From contig DAIMKF010000001.1 of the NCBI GenBank assembly GCA_036721855.1, positions 87,829-151,828 of the forward strand: a stretch of DNA of 64,000 bases, given 5' to 3'. The stretch's first letter is position 1. Each line of letters opens with the position of its first letter. Below, in pieces: positions 53,587 through 62,083 of this stretch. The notes below the pieces were generated by a model. The model worked only from the letters and a program-made list of their open reading frames with translations. It made no database searches and was not told the DNA's origin. The position numbers were made by a program, and so were the translations under genes. The DNA is from JAHDNZ01 sp036721855 (GTDB taxonomy: Bacteria; Bacillota; DTU065).

Positions 53587-54501
53587 ATGGAAGGAATGGG
53601 AATTGTTAATCTCCTTAAGGTACCGGGACTATCATCGCATGATGTGGTTTTAAGAATGCGTCGCCTCCTTGGTGAAAAGCGCATAGGTCATGCAGGCACC
53701 CTTGATCCCGGCGCTGCAGGTGTCTTAGTCCTAGGTGTTGGTAAAGCTACTCGGGTCTTAGAATATTTACTTGAGCAAAAAAAGACCTATCTATCAGAGT
53801 TGGTTTTAGGTGTTTCAACCACTACTGAGGATAGTTTTGGCGGTATTATTGCTCAAAAAGACGGTTGTATTAAAAGAGAAGAGTTAGAAACCGTTTTGCA
53901 AGAGTTTATCGGCCCACAAAAACAGATTCCGCCCATGGCATCAGCTATAAAAGTCCAAGGGAAAAAATTGTATGAACTATTTCGGGAAGGTAAAGAGATA
54001 GTTAGAGAGCCAAGGGATGTTACAATTTATTCTTTAAGGATTATTTCTGCGCCTAAGCTTATTCGTTCCGGCAATAAGGTTTTATTGGAAGCTCAGGTGA
54101 GTAAAGGCACATATATTCGCTCTCTTTGTCATGCTATCGGAGAGAGGATAGGACTGCCGGCTCATATGGGCTTTCTTCTGCGTACTGCTTCCGGCAGACT
54201 AAATATAGCCGATTCACTCTTGATAGAAGAGATAGAAACAAAAATAAAAGCCGGTAAAAGCTTTTTAATTTCCCCAGATCAGGTTTTGGATTTCCCTCGT
54301 GTAAGAGCTCTAAGAGGCCAAGAGAAGGCACTTTTTAACGGTCAGATTTTGACAGCAAGTGATGTGGAAGAAAATCAGCTGAATTCTCTTAATGAAAAGG
54401 GAAGAGTTTTAGTCTATACAGCTACAAATAAATTTGTAGGTATATATCGTGTTCAAGGAGAAGATAAACCTATCTTAAAACCAGAAAAAATTCTTATTTA
54501 G
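53587..54501 (+). CDS. truB: tRNA pseudouridine(55) synthase TruB
   Basis: Makes pseudouridine 55 in the T loop of tRNAs; 304 aa. The N-terminus MGIVNLLKVPGLSSHDVVLR differs a little from the usual DKPxGxTSHD form. RIGHAGTLDPGAAGVLVLGV contains the catalytic Asp. QIPPMASAIKVQGKKLYELF and VSKGTYIRSLCHAIGE follow. ATG 53587, or ATG 53596 preceded by GAAGGA. Confidence 0.95.
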   Translation: MEGMGIVNLLKVPGLSSHDVVLRMRRLLGEKRIGHAGTLDPGAAGVLVLGVGKATRVLEYLLEQKKTYLSELVLGVSTTTEDSFGGIIAQKDGCIKREELETVLQEFIGPQKQIPPMASAIKVQGKKLYELFREGKEIVREPRDVTIYSLRIISAPKLIRSGNKVLLEAQVSKGTYIRSLCHAIGERIGLPAHMGFLLRTASGRLNIADSLLIEEIETKIKAGKSFLISPDQVLDFPRVRALRGQEKALFNGQILTASDVEENQLNSLNEKGRVLVYTATNKFVGIYRVQGEDKPILKPEKILI

Positions 54502-54527
54502 TTAAAGTAGGTTGGCAGGTGGGAAAA

Positions 54528-55451
54528 ATGGAGATAAAAGGTTTAGAAAAATGCCCCGAGAGAACAATAGTAGTTTTGGGTACCTTTGATGGACTTCACC
54601 GGGGTCATCAAAATCTAATTAATGAAGGCCGAGAATTAGCTAAGAAGAAAGGAGCTCGTTTAGCTATAATGACTTTTAACGAGCATCCCGAGACAGTCTT
54701 AAAGGCCAACGCAGTGAAACTTCTCACAATAAAGATCGAGAAATTTGCGCTGCTAGAAAAACTGGGAATAGAAATTGTTTTTATACCTAGTTTTTATGAT
54801 CTAGCTAATTATACTGCTGTAAGATTTTTTAATGATATTTTGCTGGCTAAATTTAATGCGGTAGGTATAGTTGCCGGGCCTGATTTTCATTTTGGCAAAA
54901 AAGCTCATGGAAACAGCAACCTGTTATATTTTTTAGGCAAAAAAAACCAGGTTCCCGTTGTTATAAGCCCTGCTATAGAGCATAATCAGGGAATTATCTC
55001 TTCTACTTTAATTAGAAGACTATTAAATCAAGGGCAAATACTTAAGGCTAATACCTTGCTTGGCAGAAGGTATTCTTTATCCGGGAAGGTTATCTTAGGA
55101 GAAGGAAGAGGACGTACATTAAAAATGCCGACAGCCAATTTGGAAGTGGCTAATGAAAAACTCATACCCTCTTGCGGAGTTTACCTTGTGGAAGGTTTTT
55201 GGGGGAGAAAATCAGCTTATGGTCTCTTGTCAATTTCAAATAAGCCAACCTTCCGCCAAGATATAGATATAGCTGTCGAGGTCTACTTTTTGGATCTAGA
55301 TGCTAATCTCTATGGCAAGGAAATCAAACTGGAATTTATCAAATATCTGCGGGGTATCGTCAAATACAACTCTGCCTTAGAGCTAAGAGACCAAGTAGGG
55401 TTAGATGAACAAAAAGCCCGCTATTTTATCAAGCATTACCTTAACGGCTAA
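54528..55451 (+). CDS. ribF: Bifunctional riboflavin kinase/FAD synthetase RibF
   Basis: Makes FMN then FAD; 307 aa. N-terminal nucleotidyltransferase with VLGTFDGLHRGHQNLI, AIMTFNEHPETV and AGPDFHFGKKAHGN. C-terminal riboflavin kinase with GEGRGRTLKMPTANLEV and YGKEIKLEFIKYLRG. ATG 54528 follows AGGTGGGA; GTG 54519 in frame is an alternative. Last gene of the rimP operon before the rpsO promoter. Confidence 0.95.
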   Translation: MEIKGLEKCPERTIVVLGTFDGLHRGHQNLINEGRELAKKKGARLAIMTFNEHPETVLKANAVKLLTIKIEKFALLEKLGIEIVFIPSFYDLANYTAVRFFNDILLAKFNAVGIVAGPDFHFGKKAHGNSNLLYFLGKKNQVPVVISPAIEHNQGIISSTLIRRLLNQGQILKANTLLGRRYSLSGKVILGEGRGRTLKMPTANLEVANEKLIPSCGVYLVEGFWGRKSAYGLLSISNKPTFRQDIDIAVEVYFLDLDANLYGKEIKLEFIKYLRGIVKYNSALELRDQVGLDEQKARYFIKHYLNG

Positions 55452-55575
55452 AACTTCATAGTTCAGGTAATGTGATGCTCTTATTCATAAATTATTAACG
55501 CATAGAAATTAAATTTGGGATAAAACTTATACTAGATGTTTAGCTGTAAGAATTTTAGGTTAAAAAGAAGAATTG

Positions 55576-55604
55576 TTGTTAATTAGTGGTTCTTATGATA
55601 AACT
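55576..55604 (+). promoter_or_regulatory. Sigma-A promoter of rpsO
   Basis: TTGTTA (55576-55581), 17-base spacer, TAAACT (55599-55604). Confidence 0.65.
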
Positions 55605-55691
55605 AAATACGAACTAACCCATTGCTCGGCACAACGAGACCTCCGACGTTAAGCTTGGCTTTGGGGGATTAGCAAGTAAGGAGGTGTCTAA
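55605..55691 (+). promoter_or_regulatory. rpsO 5' leader, probable S15 autoregulatory element
   Basis: The roughly 85-base leader can form CTCG/CGAG (near 55626-55640) and a second CCTCC/GGGGG pairing (near 55641-55668) before the RBS AAGGAGGTG. S15 represses its own mRNA through such leaders in several phyla. Assignment rests on position and foldability only. Confidence 0.4.
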
Positions 55692-55967
55692 ATGGCGCTT
55701 GATGCACAAAGTAAGAAGGTACTAATTGAAGAGTATCAAACACACGAAGGCGATACAGGTTCTCCTGAAGTTCAGATCGCTATGCTAAGCAAAAGAATCA
55801 GCGATTTAACCGAACATTTAAAAAAGCATTCTAAGGATTACCATTCTCGCCGTGGTTTGTACAAGCTCATCGGACAGAGAAACGGCCTTCTCAAGTACCT
55901 AAGAGACAAAGATATCGAAAGATATAGAAATCTCATTGAGAAGCTAGGCATTAGACCACTTAAGTAG
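55692..55967 (+). CDS. rpsO: 30S ribosomal protein S15
   Basis: 91-aa primary 16S rRNA-binding protein: IEEYQTHEGDTGSPEVQIAM, LTEHLKKHSKDYHSRRGLYK and RNGLLKYLRDKDIERYRNLI. Strong RBS AAGGAGGTG. It has its own promoter and terminator. Confidence 0.98.
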   Translation: MALDAQSKKVLIEEYQTHEGDTGSPEVQIAMLSKRISDLTEHLKKHSKDYHSRRGLYKLIGQRNGLLKYLRDKDIERYRNLIEKLGIRPLK

Positions 55968-55968
55968 A

Positions 55969-55998
55969 AAAAAGGGAGCGGGAGGCCGCTCCCTTTTT
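55969..55998 (+). terminator. Rho-independent terminator after rpsO
   Basis: Perfect 13-bp stem AAAAAGGGAGCGG/CCGCTCCCTTTTT with a four-base loop. The lack of a clear promoter before pnp suggests partial read-through. Confidence 0.93.
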
Positions 55999-56020
55999 AG
56001 CAGACACAGGAGGGAAATTA

Positions 56021-58138
56021 ATGGAGCGAAAAACCTATTCACTTGAGCTAGGAGGCCAAACTCTAACTGCTGAGTTTGGGAACTATGCCGCTCAAGCCAA
56101 CGGAGCAGTAATGATTCATTATGGAGACACGGTAGTTTTAGTTACCGCTTGTATGTCTAAAGAACCACGTGAAGGCATAGACTTTTTCCCTTTACTAGTA
56201 GACTATGAGGAAAAAATGTATGCGGTTGGCAAAATTCCCGGATCTTGGGGACGCAGAGAAGGTAAACCAACTGAAGCTGCTATTCTAAACGCACGTATAA
56301 TCGATAGGTCACTTAGGCCTCTTTTCCCAGAAGGGTTTAGAAATGATGTTCAAATTGTGGCTACCGTGCTTTCAGTAGATACAGACTTTGCACCAGAGGT
56401 CGCAGCTACCATCGGGGCTTCACTGGCACTTATACTCTCCGACATACCTTTTGATCTACCTCTTGCGGGAGTAAGAGTAGGCCTATTGAATGGTAAATTT
56501 ATCCTCAACCCTAGCGTTTTGGAATTGGAAAAGAGTCAGCTAAATATCATGGTATCCGGTACAGCCGAAGCAATCACTATGGTAGAGGCCGGTGCTAATG
56601 AAATAAGCGAAGAAACAGCTTTGGAAGCTATATTATTTGCTCATCAGGAGATTAAAAGAATTACCAGGTGGCAAGAGACTATCCGGGAGGAGATAGGCAA
56701 ACCAAAGCGTGAAGTAGTTTTAGCTGAAACAGAAGAAGACTTGAAGAAACTTGTTTTTGAGGAGGGCCTTGCTCAAATGAGCCAGGCATTGCGAACAACT
56801 GAAAAGTTAGCCAGACAAGAAGCAGTAGAACACGTAAAAAAAGAGCTAACAGAAAAGATAGTTGAAATATTAGGTGAAGGAGATTATCTCAAGAGTGAAG
56901 GGCAAATCAGAAGGCTAATCGATGAATTAGAAGTATCTGAGGTTCGCCGTATGATCACCGAAGAAAAGATTCGTCCCGATGGACGCGGCTTAACAGAGAT
57001 AAGGCCTATTAGATGTGAAGTCGGTGTGCTGCCCAGAGTCCATGGGACAGGTATGTTCCACAGAGGTCAAACACAGGTTATTTCAGTCTGTACCTTAGGC
57101 TGTTTAAACGATGTGCAGTTATTGGACGGATTAACTGAAGAAGACAAAAAACGCTATATCCACCACTACAATTTCCCTGGGTTTTCCGTTGGTGAAGTTC
57201 GTCCAATGAGAACACCGGGCCGCAGAGAGATTGGTCACGGTGCTTTAGCTGAAAGAGCACTGCTGCCGGTAATACCTAAAGAAGAGGAATTTCCCTATAC
57301 TATCCGTGTAGTTTCTGAGGTTTTAGAATCAAATGGTTCCTCATCTCAGGCAAGTATCTGTGGCAGCACATTGGCTTTGATGGATGCCGGTGTACCGATT
57401 AAAAAACCGGTTGCCGGAATTGCTATGGGGTTAGTAAAAGGTGAAGAAGACTTTACTATTTTGACTGACATTCAGGGTTTAGAAGACCACTTTGGTGATA
57501 TGGACTTTAAGGTTGCCGGAACCAAAGATGGTATTACCGCCTTACAAATGGATATCAAAGTAACTGGTGTCAGCAAAGAGATTCTTACCCAGGCTTTAGA
57601 ACAAGCTAAGGAAGCTCGCGAATTTATTCTCCAAAAAATGACCGATGTAATTGCTGCACCTAGAGCCGAACTTTCTCCTTATGCACCAAGAATGGTTACT
57701 ATGCAAATCGATCCGGAGAAGATCCGCGATGTTATTGGACCAGGTGGGAAAACAATACGTTCGATTATTGCCGATACCGGCGTTGAAATTGATATTCAAG
57801 ACGATGGCACTGTATATATTGCCTCTGTAGATATGGCAGCTGCCGATCAAGCAGTCAAAAGAATCAATGATCTTACCAAGGAAGTACAAGTCGGTGAGAT
57901 CTATGATGGAGTAGTTACTAGAATTGCCAAGTTTGGTGCTTTTGTAGAGATATTACCTGGTAAAGAAGGTCTTGTGCATATATCTAAATTGGCTAATGAG
58001 CGTGTAGCGAATGTAGAGGATGTAGTGCAGGTGGGGGATAGTATTAAGGTTAAAGTAGTTGAAATTGACCAGCAGGGTAGAATAAATCTCTCACGAAAAG
58101 CTTTACTAGCACCTGCGGACGAAGGAAATAAGCAATAA
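56021..58138 (+). CDS. pnp: Polyribonucleotide nucleotidyltransferase (PNPase)
   Basis: Phosphorolytic 3'-5' exoribonuclease, 705 aa. Two RNase PH domains (LTAEFGNYAAQANGAVMIHY, then the second with HRGQTQVISVCTLG and DIQGLEDHFGDMDFKVAGT), the helical linker, KH domain DVIGPGGKTIRSIIADTG and S1 domain VGEIYDGVVTRIAKFGAFVE are complete. It follows rpsO as in most bacteria. RBS AGGAGGG. Confidence 0.98.
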   Translation: MERKTYSLELGGQTLTAEFGNYAAQANGAVMIHYGDTVVLVTACMSKEPREGIDFFPLLVDYEEKMYAVGKIPGSWGRREGKPTEAAILNARIIDRSLRPLFPEGFRNDVQIVATVLSVDTDFAPEVAATIGASLALILSDIPFDLPLAGVRVGLLNGKFILNPSVLELEKSQLNIMVSGTAEAITMVEAGANEISEETALEAILFAHQEIKRITRWQETIREEIGKPKREVVLAETEEDLKKLVFEEGLAQMSQALRTTEKLARQEAVEHVKKELTEKIVEILGEGDYLKSEGQIRRLIDELEVSEVRRMITEEKIRPDGRGLTEIRPIRCEVGVLPRVHGTGMFHRGQTQVISVCTLGCLNDVQLLDGLTEEDKKRYIHHYNFPGFSVGEVRPMRTPGRREIGHGALAERALLPVIPKEEEFPYTIRVVSEVLESNGSSSQASICGSTLALMDAGVPIKKPVAGIAMGLVKGEEDFTILTDIQGLEDHFGDMDFKVAGTKDGITALQMDIKVTGVSKEILTQALEQAKEAREFILQKMTDVIAAPRAELSPYAPRMVTMQIDPEKIRDVIGPGGKTIRSIIADTGVEIDIQDDGTVYIASVDMAAADQAVKRINDLTKEVQVGEIYDGVVTRIAKFGAFVEILPGKEGLVHISKLANERVANVEDVVQVGDSIKVKVVEIDQQGRINLSRKALLAPADEGNKQ

Positions 58139-58144
58139 GTTCCA

Positions 58145-58174
58145 GGGGCGAGATTACTCTCCCCCCTTTTTTTT
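58145..58174 (+). terminator. Rho-independent terminator after pnp
   Basis: Stem GGGGCGAG/CTCTCCCC with one mismatch and ATTA loop, then CC and eight T. Confidence 0.88.
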
Positions 58175-58201
58175 GTTCAAACTAAAAGGGGAGGGAGTTT
58201 T

Positions 58202-59203
58202 ATGGAGATAGGTTTGCGTAGAGCAAAAGTAGCAGAGGTTTTGGAAAGAGGGATAATTACAAAACTTAAGGTAGAGACAGATAAAGGACTGCGAGAAGCT
58301 CTTTATTATACCAGACTGTTTGGTGAAATCGAAGTTGGTCAGGAAGTTATCATCAACACAACGGCAGTTGATCTTGGTCTTGGCAGTGGAGGTTTTGACT
58401 TTGTGCTTGTTAATTTAGACAATCTTCCCCTTGAACTTAACGAGCAAGGGCATATAATGAAACTTAGGTATACCCCACTGCAGTTAAAAGTCTTGGCAGA
58501 GGAAGAAAAAGAATCCCTGCCCTTGACTATCCACAATCCTGTTATCTTGGCCGAACTACATAGCATGTTGGTGCCGGCTGCTTTTGGTGTGTGGTCAGTT
58601 AATCCAAGTCTTAAAATAGGCTATATAATGACTGATGGAGGGGCATTACCTATTGATTATAGTTTAGCTGTGGCCAGATTAAGAAAAAGCGGCTATGGAT
58701 TTTCAACCTATACAGCCGGACATTCTTTTGGCGGAGAAAAAGAAGCTGTAAATATCTATAGTGCTTTGGCTTTAGCTTCACAGGAATGTGATATTATTAT
58801 CATGGGTATGGGGCCTGGAATTGTCGGAACCAATAGTCTTTTTGGAACAACAGCGATTGAAGTTGGCACAGGCATTAATGCCGTCAATTCTTTAGGAGGA
58901 AGAGCGATAGTTATTCCTCGAATCATGACTGCGGAAAAAAGAAAGCGGCATTTAGGTTTATCTCATCATACTTTAACCTCTTTAAAACGGATCGCTTGTA
59001 GCTTAGCAGAAGTTGTCTTTACAAGTTCTAAGTGGCTGGAAACCGATTTAGAACCTCATAGGATTGTAATTGAAAAATATCCCCATCTTGACTATGCTGT
59101 GTTGCCTCTTAAAACTATGGGGCGAGGTTATAATGAGGAGAGTGAGTTTTTCCAAACCGCAGCAGCGGCAGGAGCTTATGCAGCTAAAGTTTATTTTAAC
59201 TAA
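58202..59203 (+). CDS. DUF3866 family protein
   Basis: 333-aa protein of a family known from Gram-positive bacteria and recognised here by GLGSGGFDFVLVNL, GHIMKLRYTPLQLKVL, GYIMTDGGALPIDYS and IIMGMGPGIVGTNS then FGTTAIEVG. Function is not established. It is soluble, and the second half has a Gly-rich nucleotide-binding look. RBS GGGAGGG. It stands alone between the pnp terminator and the next, unrelated unit. Confidence 0.85.
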   Translation: MEIGLRRAKVAEVLERGIITKLKVETDKGLREALYYTRLFGEIEVGQEVIINTTAVDLGLGSGGFDFVLVNLDNLPLELNEQGHIMKLRYTPLQLKVLAEEEKESLPLTIHNPVILAELHSMLVPAAFGVWSVNPSLKIGYIMTDGGALPIDYSLAVARLRKSGYGFSTYTAGHSFGGEKEAVNIYSALALASQECDIIIMGMGPGIVGTNSLFGTTAIEVGTGINAVNSLGGRAIVIPRIMTAEKRKRHLGLSHHTLTSLKRIACSLAEVVFTSSKWLETDLEPHRIVIEKYPHLDYAVLPLKTMGRGYNEESEFFQTAAAAGAYAAKVYFN

Positions 59204-59365
59204 ATTACTAAGAAAGCATATAAAAGTACAGCTTTTATAAGTTAAATTAGTTAGTTAAAAAAGCTCAAAACTCACAAGTCGATCAAAAAAGAAACAATGC
59301 AACAGATTTTATGATAGTATTAAGTAGAGAATAGAAAACCATTGGGAAACAGGGGGGGTAATTAC
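59204..59365 (+). promoter_or_regulatory. AT-rich upstream region of the Cys-Ala/radical SAM unit
   Basis: 162 bases between DUF3866 and the membrane-protein gene. It contains an AT-rich inverted repeat ATAAAAG/CTTTTAT (about 59219-59238) without T-run. TATGAT and TAGTAT (around 59310-59320) could be -10 boxes, but no good -35 is seen. The promoter is unproven. Confidence 0.3.
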
Positions 59366-60796
59366 ATGAAAAAACCGCTATTTGCGACAGTTATTATTTT
59401 CTTTTTAGCTACAACTGTCTTAGCTTCTTTTTACTATGAAATAGAATGGCAAAAAGAAATATTAGAGGTAGGTACTCAAGGTAAGATCTTACTTGAGAAA
59501 GAATTTTCTTTTAAGGTTTTACCGGAATCTACTGAAAATGGTACCGAGATCTGGGTTGGTTTGCCAACTAAAAATACAACTGTAACTTACGCCAAATATT
59601 TAAAAGATGGTATTTATTCGACTCTGGATTATAAAATTAAAAAATCAGATGACAAACAACAAATAATTTTCAAGAATTTCCCGGCTATTCTGCCAGGTGA
59701 GAATATAGTAATTCATTTTTATGCGGAGATACCTGATCTGATCTACTGGCTTGATAAAAAACAACCGGAGAAAGAATTGAAAGATCAAATAGTTTCACTC
59801 TCTTATATACCAGCCTGGTGGGAAAAGGGTCAGGTTAAAGATTTATCAATAGAGTTTAGGTTTGCACCAAAACTTGATCTAAGTAGAATTGACTATATTA
59901 ATAACAAGCCTGATTCTATCCGACAGCATAGCAATATGGCTGTAGCAGTTTTTAAATATCAAAATATAGCTGCTAATACCAAACTACCTCACGCTTTGCA
60001 ACTACCAAGAGGTTACTTTAACCAAAGTTTTGAACCTGAAAAAAGTTGGCTCAGTTCCACCCAAATAGGTATCATAGTTGCATTTATTGGTGGGGTTATC
60101 ATTCTATTGGCGGCAGTTATTGCTTGGTCATATAAACAAGCAAGATATATGACTCCCGCGGCTTATATAACCGGTAAGGAAGCTTATACAACCTTTGATC
60201 CTGTAGAAGCAGCCCTGTTTTTTAATGTACCGGGGGATCTACTCATTAAACTTATTATTATGGGTCTTATAGATAAAAAGATGGTTAAGATGACAAATGA
60301 AAATAAGTTGATGAAAATGCCTTCATTAGAAAGGGTTACTTGGTATGAGGAACTTTTTATAGATAGCATAGATGAAAATGTAGAATTAAAAAAAGACAAA
60401 TGGCCTGAACTATATAAAAAAATGGTGCTTAAATTAAAAGAGCTCTTGGGTGGTTATTGCGGAGCACAGACTAAAGCTTATTACACAGCATTTTTAAATA
60501 ATCTTGAATCCACAACAGAACAGAAAGAAGCAATAAGATGGCATGTTCTAAAGGATTATTTGGAGCGTAAGCTGCCAGAAAAACCATCAGCTACTGTTAG
60601 CTACGAACCAAGTTATCTAAATGCTTATCTACCACTGTTTTATCTTAACTTTCTTACCTCTGATCTGGAAAAAGAAAGAAAAGCAACGTTTAGCAATACC
60701 TTTGCACCAACTGGTGTAAAAGGAGGTACATCTGGTGGAAGTAGTTGTGCCTGTGCTTGTGCCTGCGCCTGTGCTAGTAGTGGGGGATGTACTTGA
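59366..60796 (+). CDS. Membrane protein with cytoplasmic Cys-Ala repeat tail, candidate modification substrate
   Basis: 476 aa from ATG 59366 (RBS GGGGGGT 7 bases before; an upstream ATG at 59342 lacks one). Signal peptide 1-20, an extracellular beta-rich domain 21-230 (reminiscent of DUF2207-type proteins), one TM helix about 233-254, then a cytoplasmic helical region about 260-445 with a winged-helix-like segment (FNVPGDLLIKLIIMGLID). The tail GGTSGGSS leads into five Cys-Ala pairs (461-470) and Cys475. With cleaved N-terminus out and one TM, the tail is cytosolic and open to the radical SAM enzyme encoded next, whose ATG overlaps this stop. The role as peptide-like substrate is inference. 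Confidence 0.85.
   Translation: MKKPLFATVIIFFLATTVLASFYYEIEWQKEILEVGTQGKILLEKEFSFKVLPESTENGTEIWVGLPTKNTTVTYAKYLKDGIYSTLDYKIKKSDDKQQIIFKNFPAILPGENIVIHFYAEIPDLIYWLDKKQPEKELKDQIVSLSYIPAWWEKGQVKDLSIEFRFAPKLDLSRIDYINNKPDSIRQHSNMAVAVFKYQNIAANTKLPHALQLPRGYFNQSFEPEKSWLSSTQIGIIVAFIGGVIILLAAVIAWSYKQARYMTPAAYITGKEAYTTFDPVEAALFFNVPGDLLIKLIIMGLIDKKMVKMTNENKLMKMPSLERVTWYEELFIDSIDENVELKKDKWPELYKKMVLKLKELLGGYCGAQTKAYYTAFLNNLESTTEQKEAIRWHVLKDYLERKLPEKPSATVSYEPSYLNAYLPLFYLNFLTSDLEKERKATFSNTFAPTGVKGGTSGGSSCACACACACASSGGCT
60746..60775 (+). repeat. Five-fold Cys-Ala codon repeat at the protein C-terminus
   Basis: Five consecutive TGY-GCY codon pairs. The synonymous codons vary (TGT/TGC, GCC/GCT), so selection on the protein, not recent slippage of a DNA repeat, keeps the pattern. 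A further TGT lies two codons before the stop. Confidence 0.9.
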
Positions 60797-62049
60797 TGGA
60801 TAAAAATTTAATCTTTTACGAAGTGGAAGGTGACAATTGGCACCTCCGTCGCGAAAACGGCGGAGGAGTTCTTATTATAAACGGCAGCAAAGTCATTGAA
60901 TTAAATGAAGCAGGTTATCGCTATGTAGCTACTTTTTTAAAAAAAGGCGCCAATGACAGAAAAACAGTCTGGTCCATGTTAAAATTTGGCGTTAGTCCTA
61001 AAAAGGCCAAAAAAGACTGGTTAAAGCTTAAAAATAGTTTAGTTACAGCGGCTAAGGGCTGTTGTGAGGGTTCTGGCTTGGATATTTTAGTGGGAAAGAG
61101 AGATTTTCAAGCACCAATTAGGGTGGATTTAGCTTTGACTTATCTTTGCAATAATGACTGTTTTCATTGCTATGCAGGTGGTAGCCACAAAACAGAAGAA
61201 CTTACTACATCTGCCTGGGAAAATGCTCTTGATAAACTATGGCAATTTGGTGTACCTCAGGTAGCATTTACCGGAGGAGAGTCTTTGCTTAGAGATGACC
61301 TGTCGGAACTAATTCAATATGCCAAAGGGCTGGGAATGATAACCGGTCTGATTACAAATGGAAGGCTTTTAACAGCTGAGAAAGTAACAAAACTTGTGGC
61401 ATCGGGTCTAGACTATGTTCAGGTTACCATTGAGTCCCACCTAAAAGAGGTTCACGAAAGCATGGTGGGTATTGATGGTGCATTCGAACAAACCTTAGCT
61501 GGTATTAAAAATGCTCTAACTTCTAGTCTTAAGGTAACTACGAATACTACAATGACAAGTCTCAATAAAGAGCATATAAACGATACTGTTGATTTTTTGC
61601 TTCGGCTTGGCGTAAGAAGGATAGGTTTAAATGGCCTAATTCGTTCCCAAAGAGGCAAAAATAAAGAAGGTCTTACAGCTCCAAGGCTGGAAGCAATATT
61701 AAAAAAAGCTAAAAAAAGCTGTATCAGCTTTATGGCAGAGTTAATTTGGTTTACACCAACATGTTATCTAGCCTTTGATCCTTTGAAAGAAGGGTTAGGT
61801 ACAAAACGTTGTACAGCAGCACAAACAGTTTTAGCTATCGAACCGGATGGGAGAATTATTCCTTGTCAATCTTATTTTGAAGGATTAGGAAATATAAGAA
61901 CTGATTCCTTGGATGATGCTTGGAAGCATCCTTTAGCAATTTCTTTACGAGAGAGAGAATGGTTGGATAAAACCTGTCGAGATTGCTCTCATCTTTTGGC
62001 TTGCGGAGGTTCTTGTCCCCTTGAATATGAAGAGCGAGCAGTTTGGTAA
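60796..62049 (+). CDS. Radical SAM/SPASM enzyme with N-terminal PqqD-like domain
   Basis: 417 aa from ATG 60796, overlapping the previous stop as TGATG, with GGGGG at normal distance. Residues 1-85 resemble a PqqD-like RiPP recognition element (VLIINGSKVIELNEAGYRYV, then the Lys-rich helical part). The radical SAM core has LTYLCNNDCFHCYAG (Cys118, Cys122, Cys125) and FTGGESLLRDDL. The SPASM region shows C-x12-G-x4-C (CTAAQTVLAIEPDGRIIPC) and C-x2-C-x5-C-x3-C (CRDCSHLLACGGSC), six of seven usual cysteines; the protein ends 11 residues later. Such enzymes form thioether or C-C crosslinks in peptides. The likely target is the Cys-Ala tail encoded just upstream. Confidence 0.88.
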   Translation: MDKNLIFYEVEGDNWHLRRENGGGVLIINGSKVIELNEAGYRYVATFLKKGANDRKTVWSMLKFGVSPKKAKKDWLKLKNSLVTAAKGCCEGSGLDILVGKRDFQAPIRVDLALTYLCNNDCFHCYAGGSHKTEELTTSAWENALDKLWQFGVPQVAFTGGESLLRDDLSELIQYAKGLGMITGLITNGRLLTAEKVTKLVASGLDYVQVTIESHLKEVHESMVGIDGAFEQTLAGIKNALTSSLKVTTNTTMTSLNKEHINDTVDFLLRLGVRRIGLNGLIRSQRGKNKEGLTAPRLEAILKKAKKSCISFMAELIWFTPTCYLAFDPLKEGLGTKRCTAAQTVLAIEPDGRIIPCQSYFEGLGNIRTDSLDDAWKHPLAISLREREWLDKTCRDCSHLLACGGSCPLEYEERAVW

Positions 62050-62083
62050 AAGATTTGTCGTAATTGGAGGTCTGCACAAAGAA

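Noticed and set aside
60746..60775. Simple DNA microsatellite
   Set aside because: Codons vary synonymously within the repeat, and the pattern stays in frame as Cys-Ala, pointing to protein-level selection.
62021..62083. Earlier start of the DUF4097-like gene
   Set aside because: It would overlap the radical SAM gene and place about 20 polar residues before the signal peptide; ATG 62084 gives a normal signal peptide.
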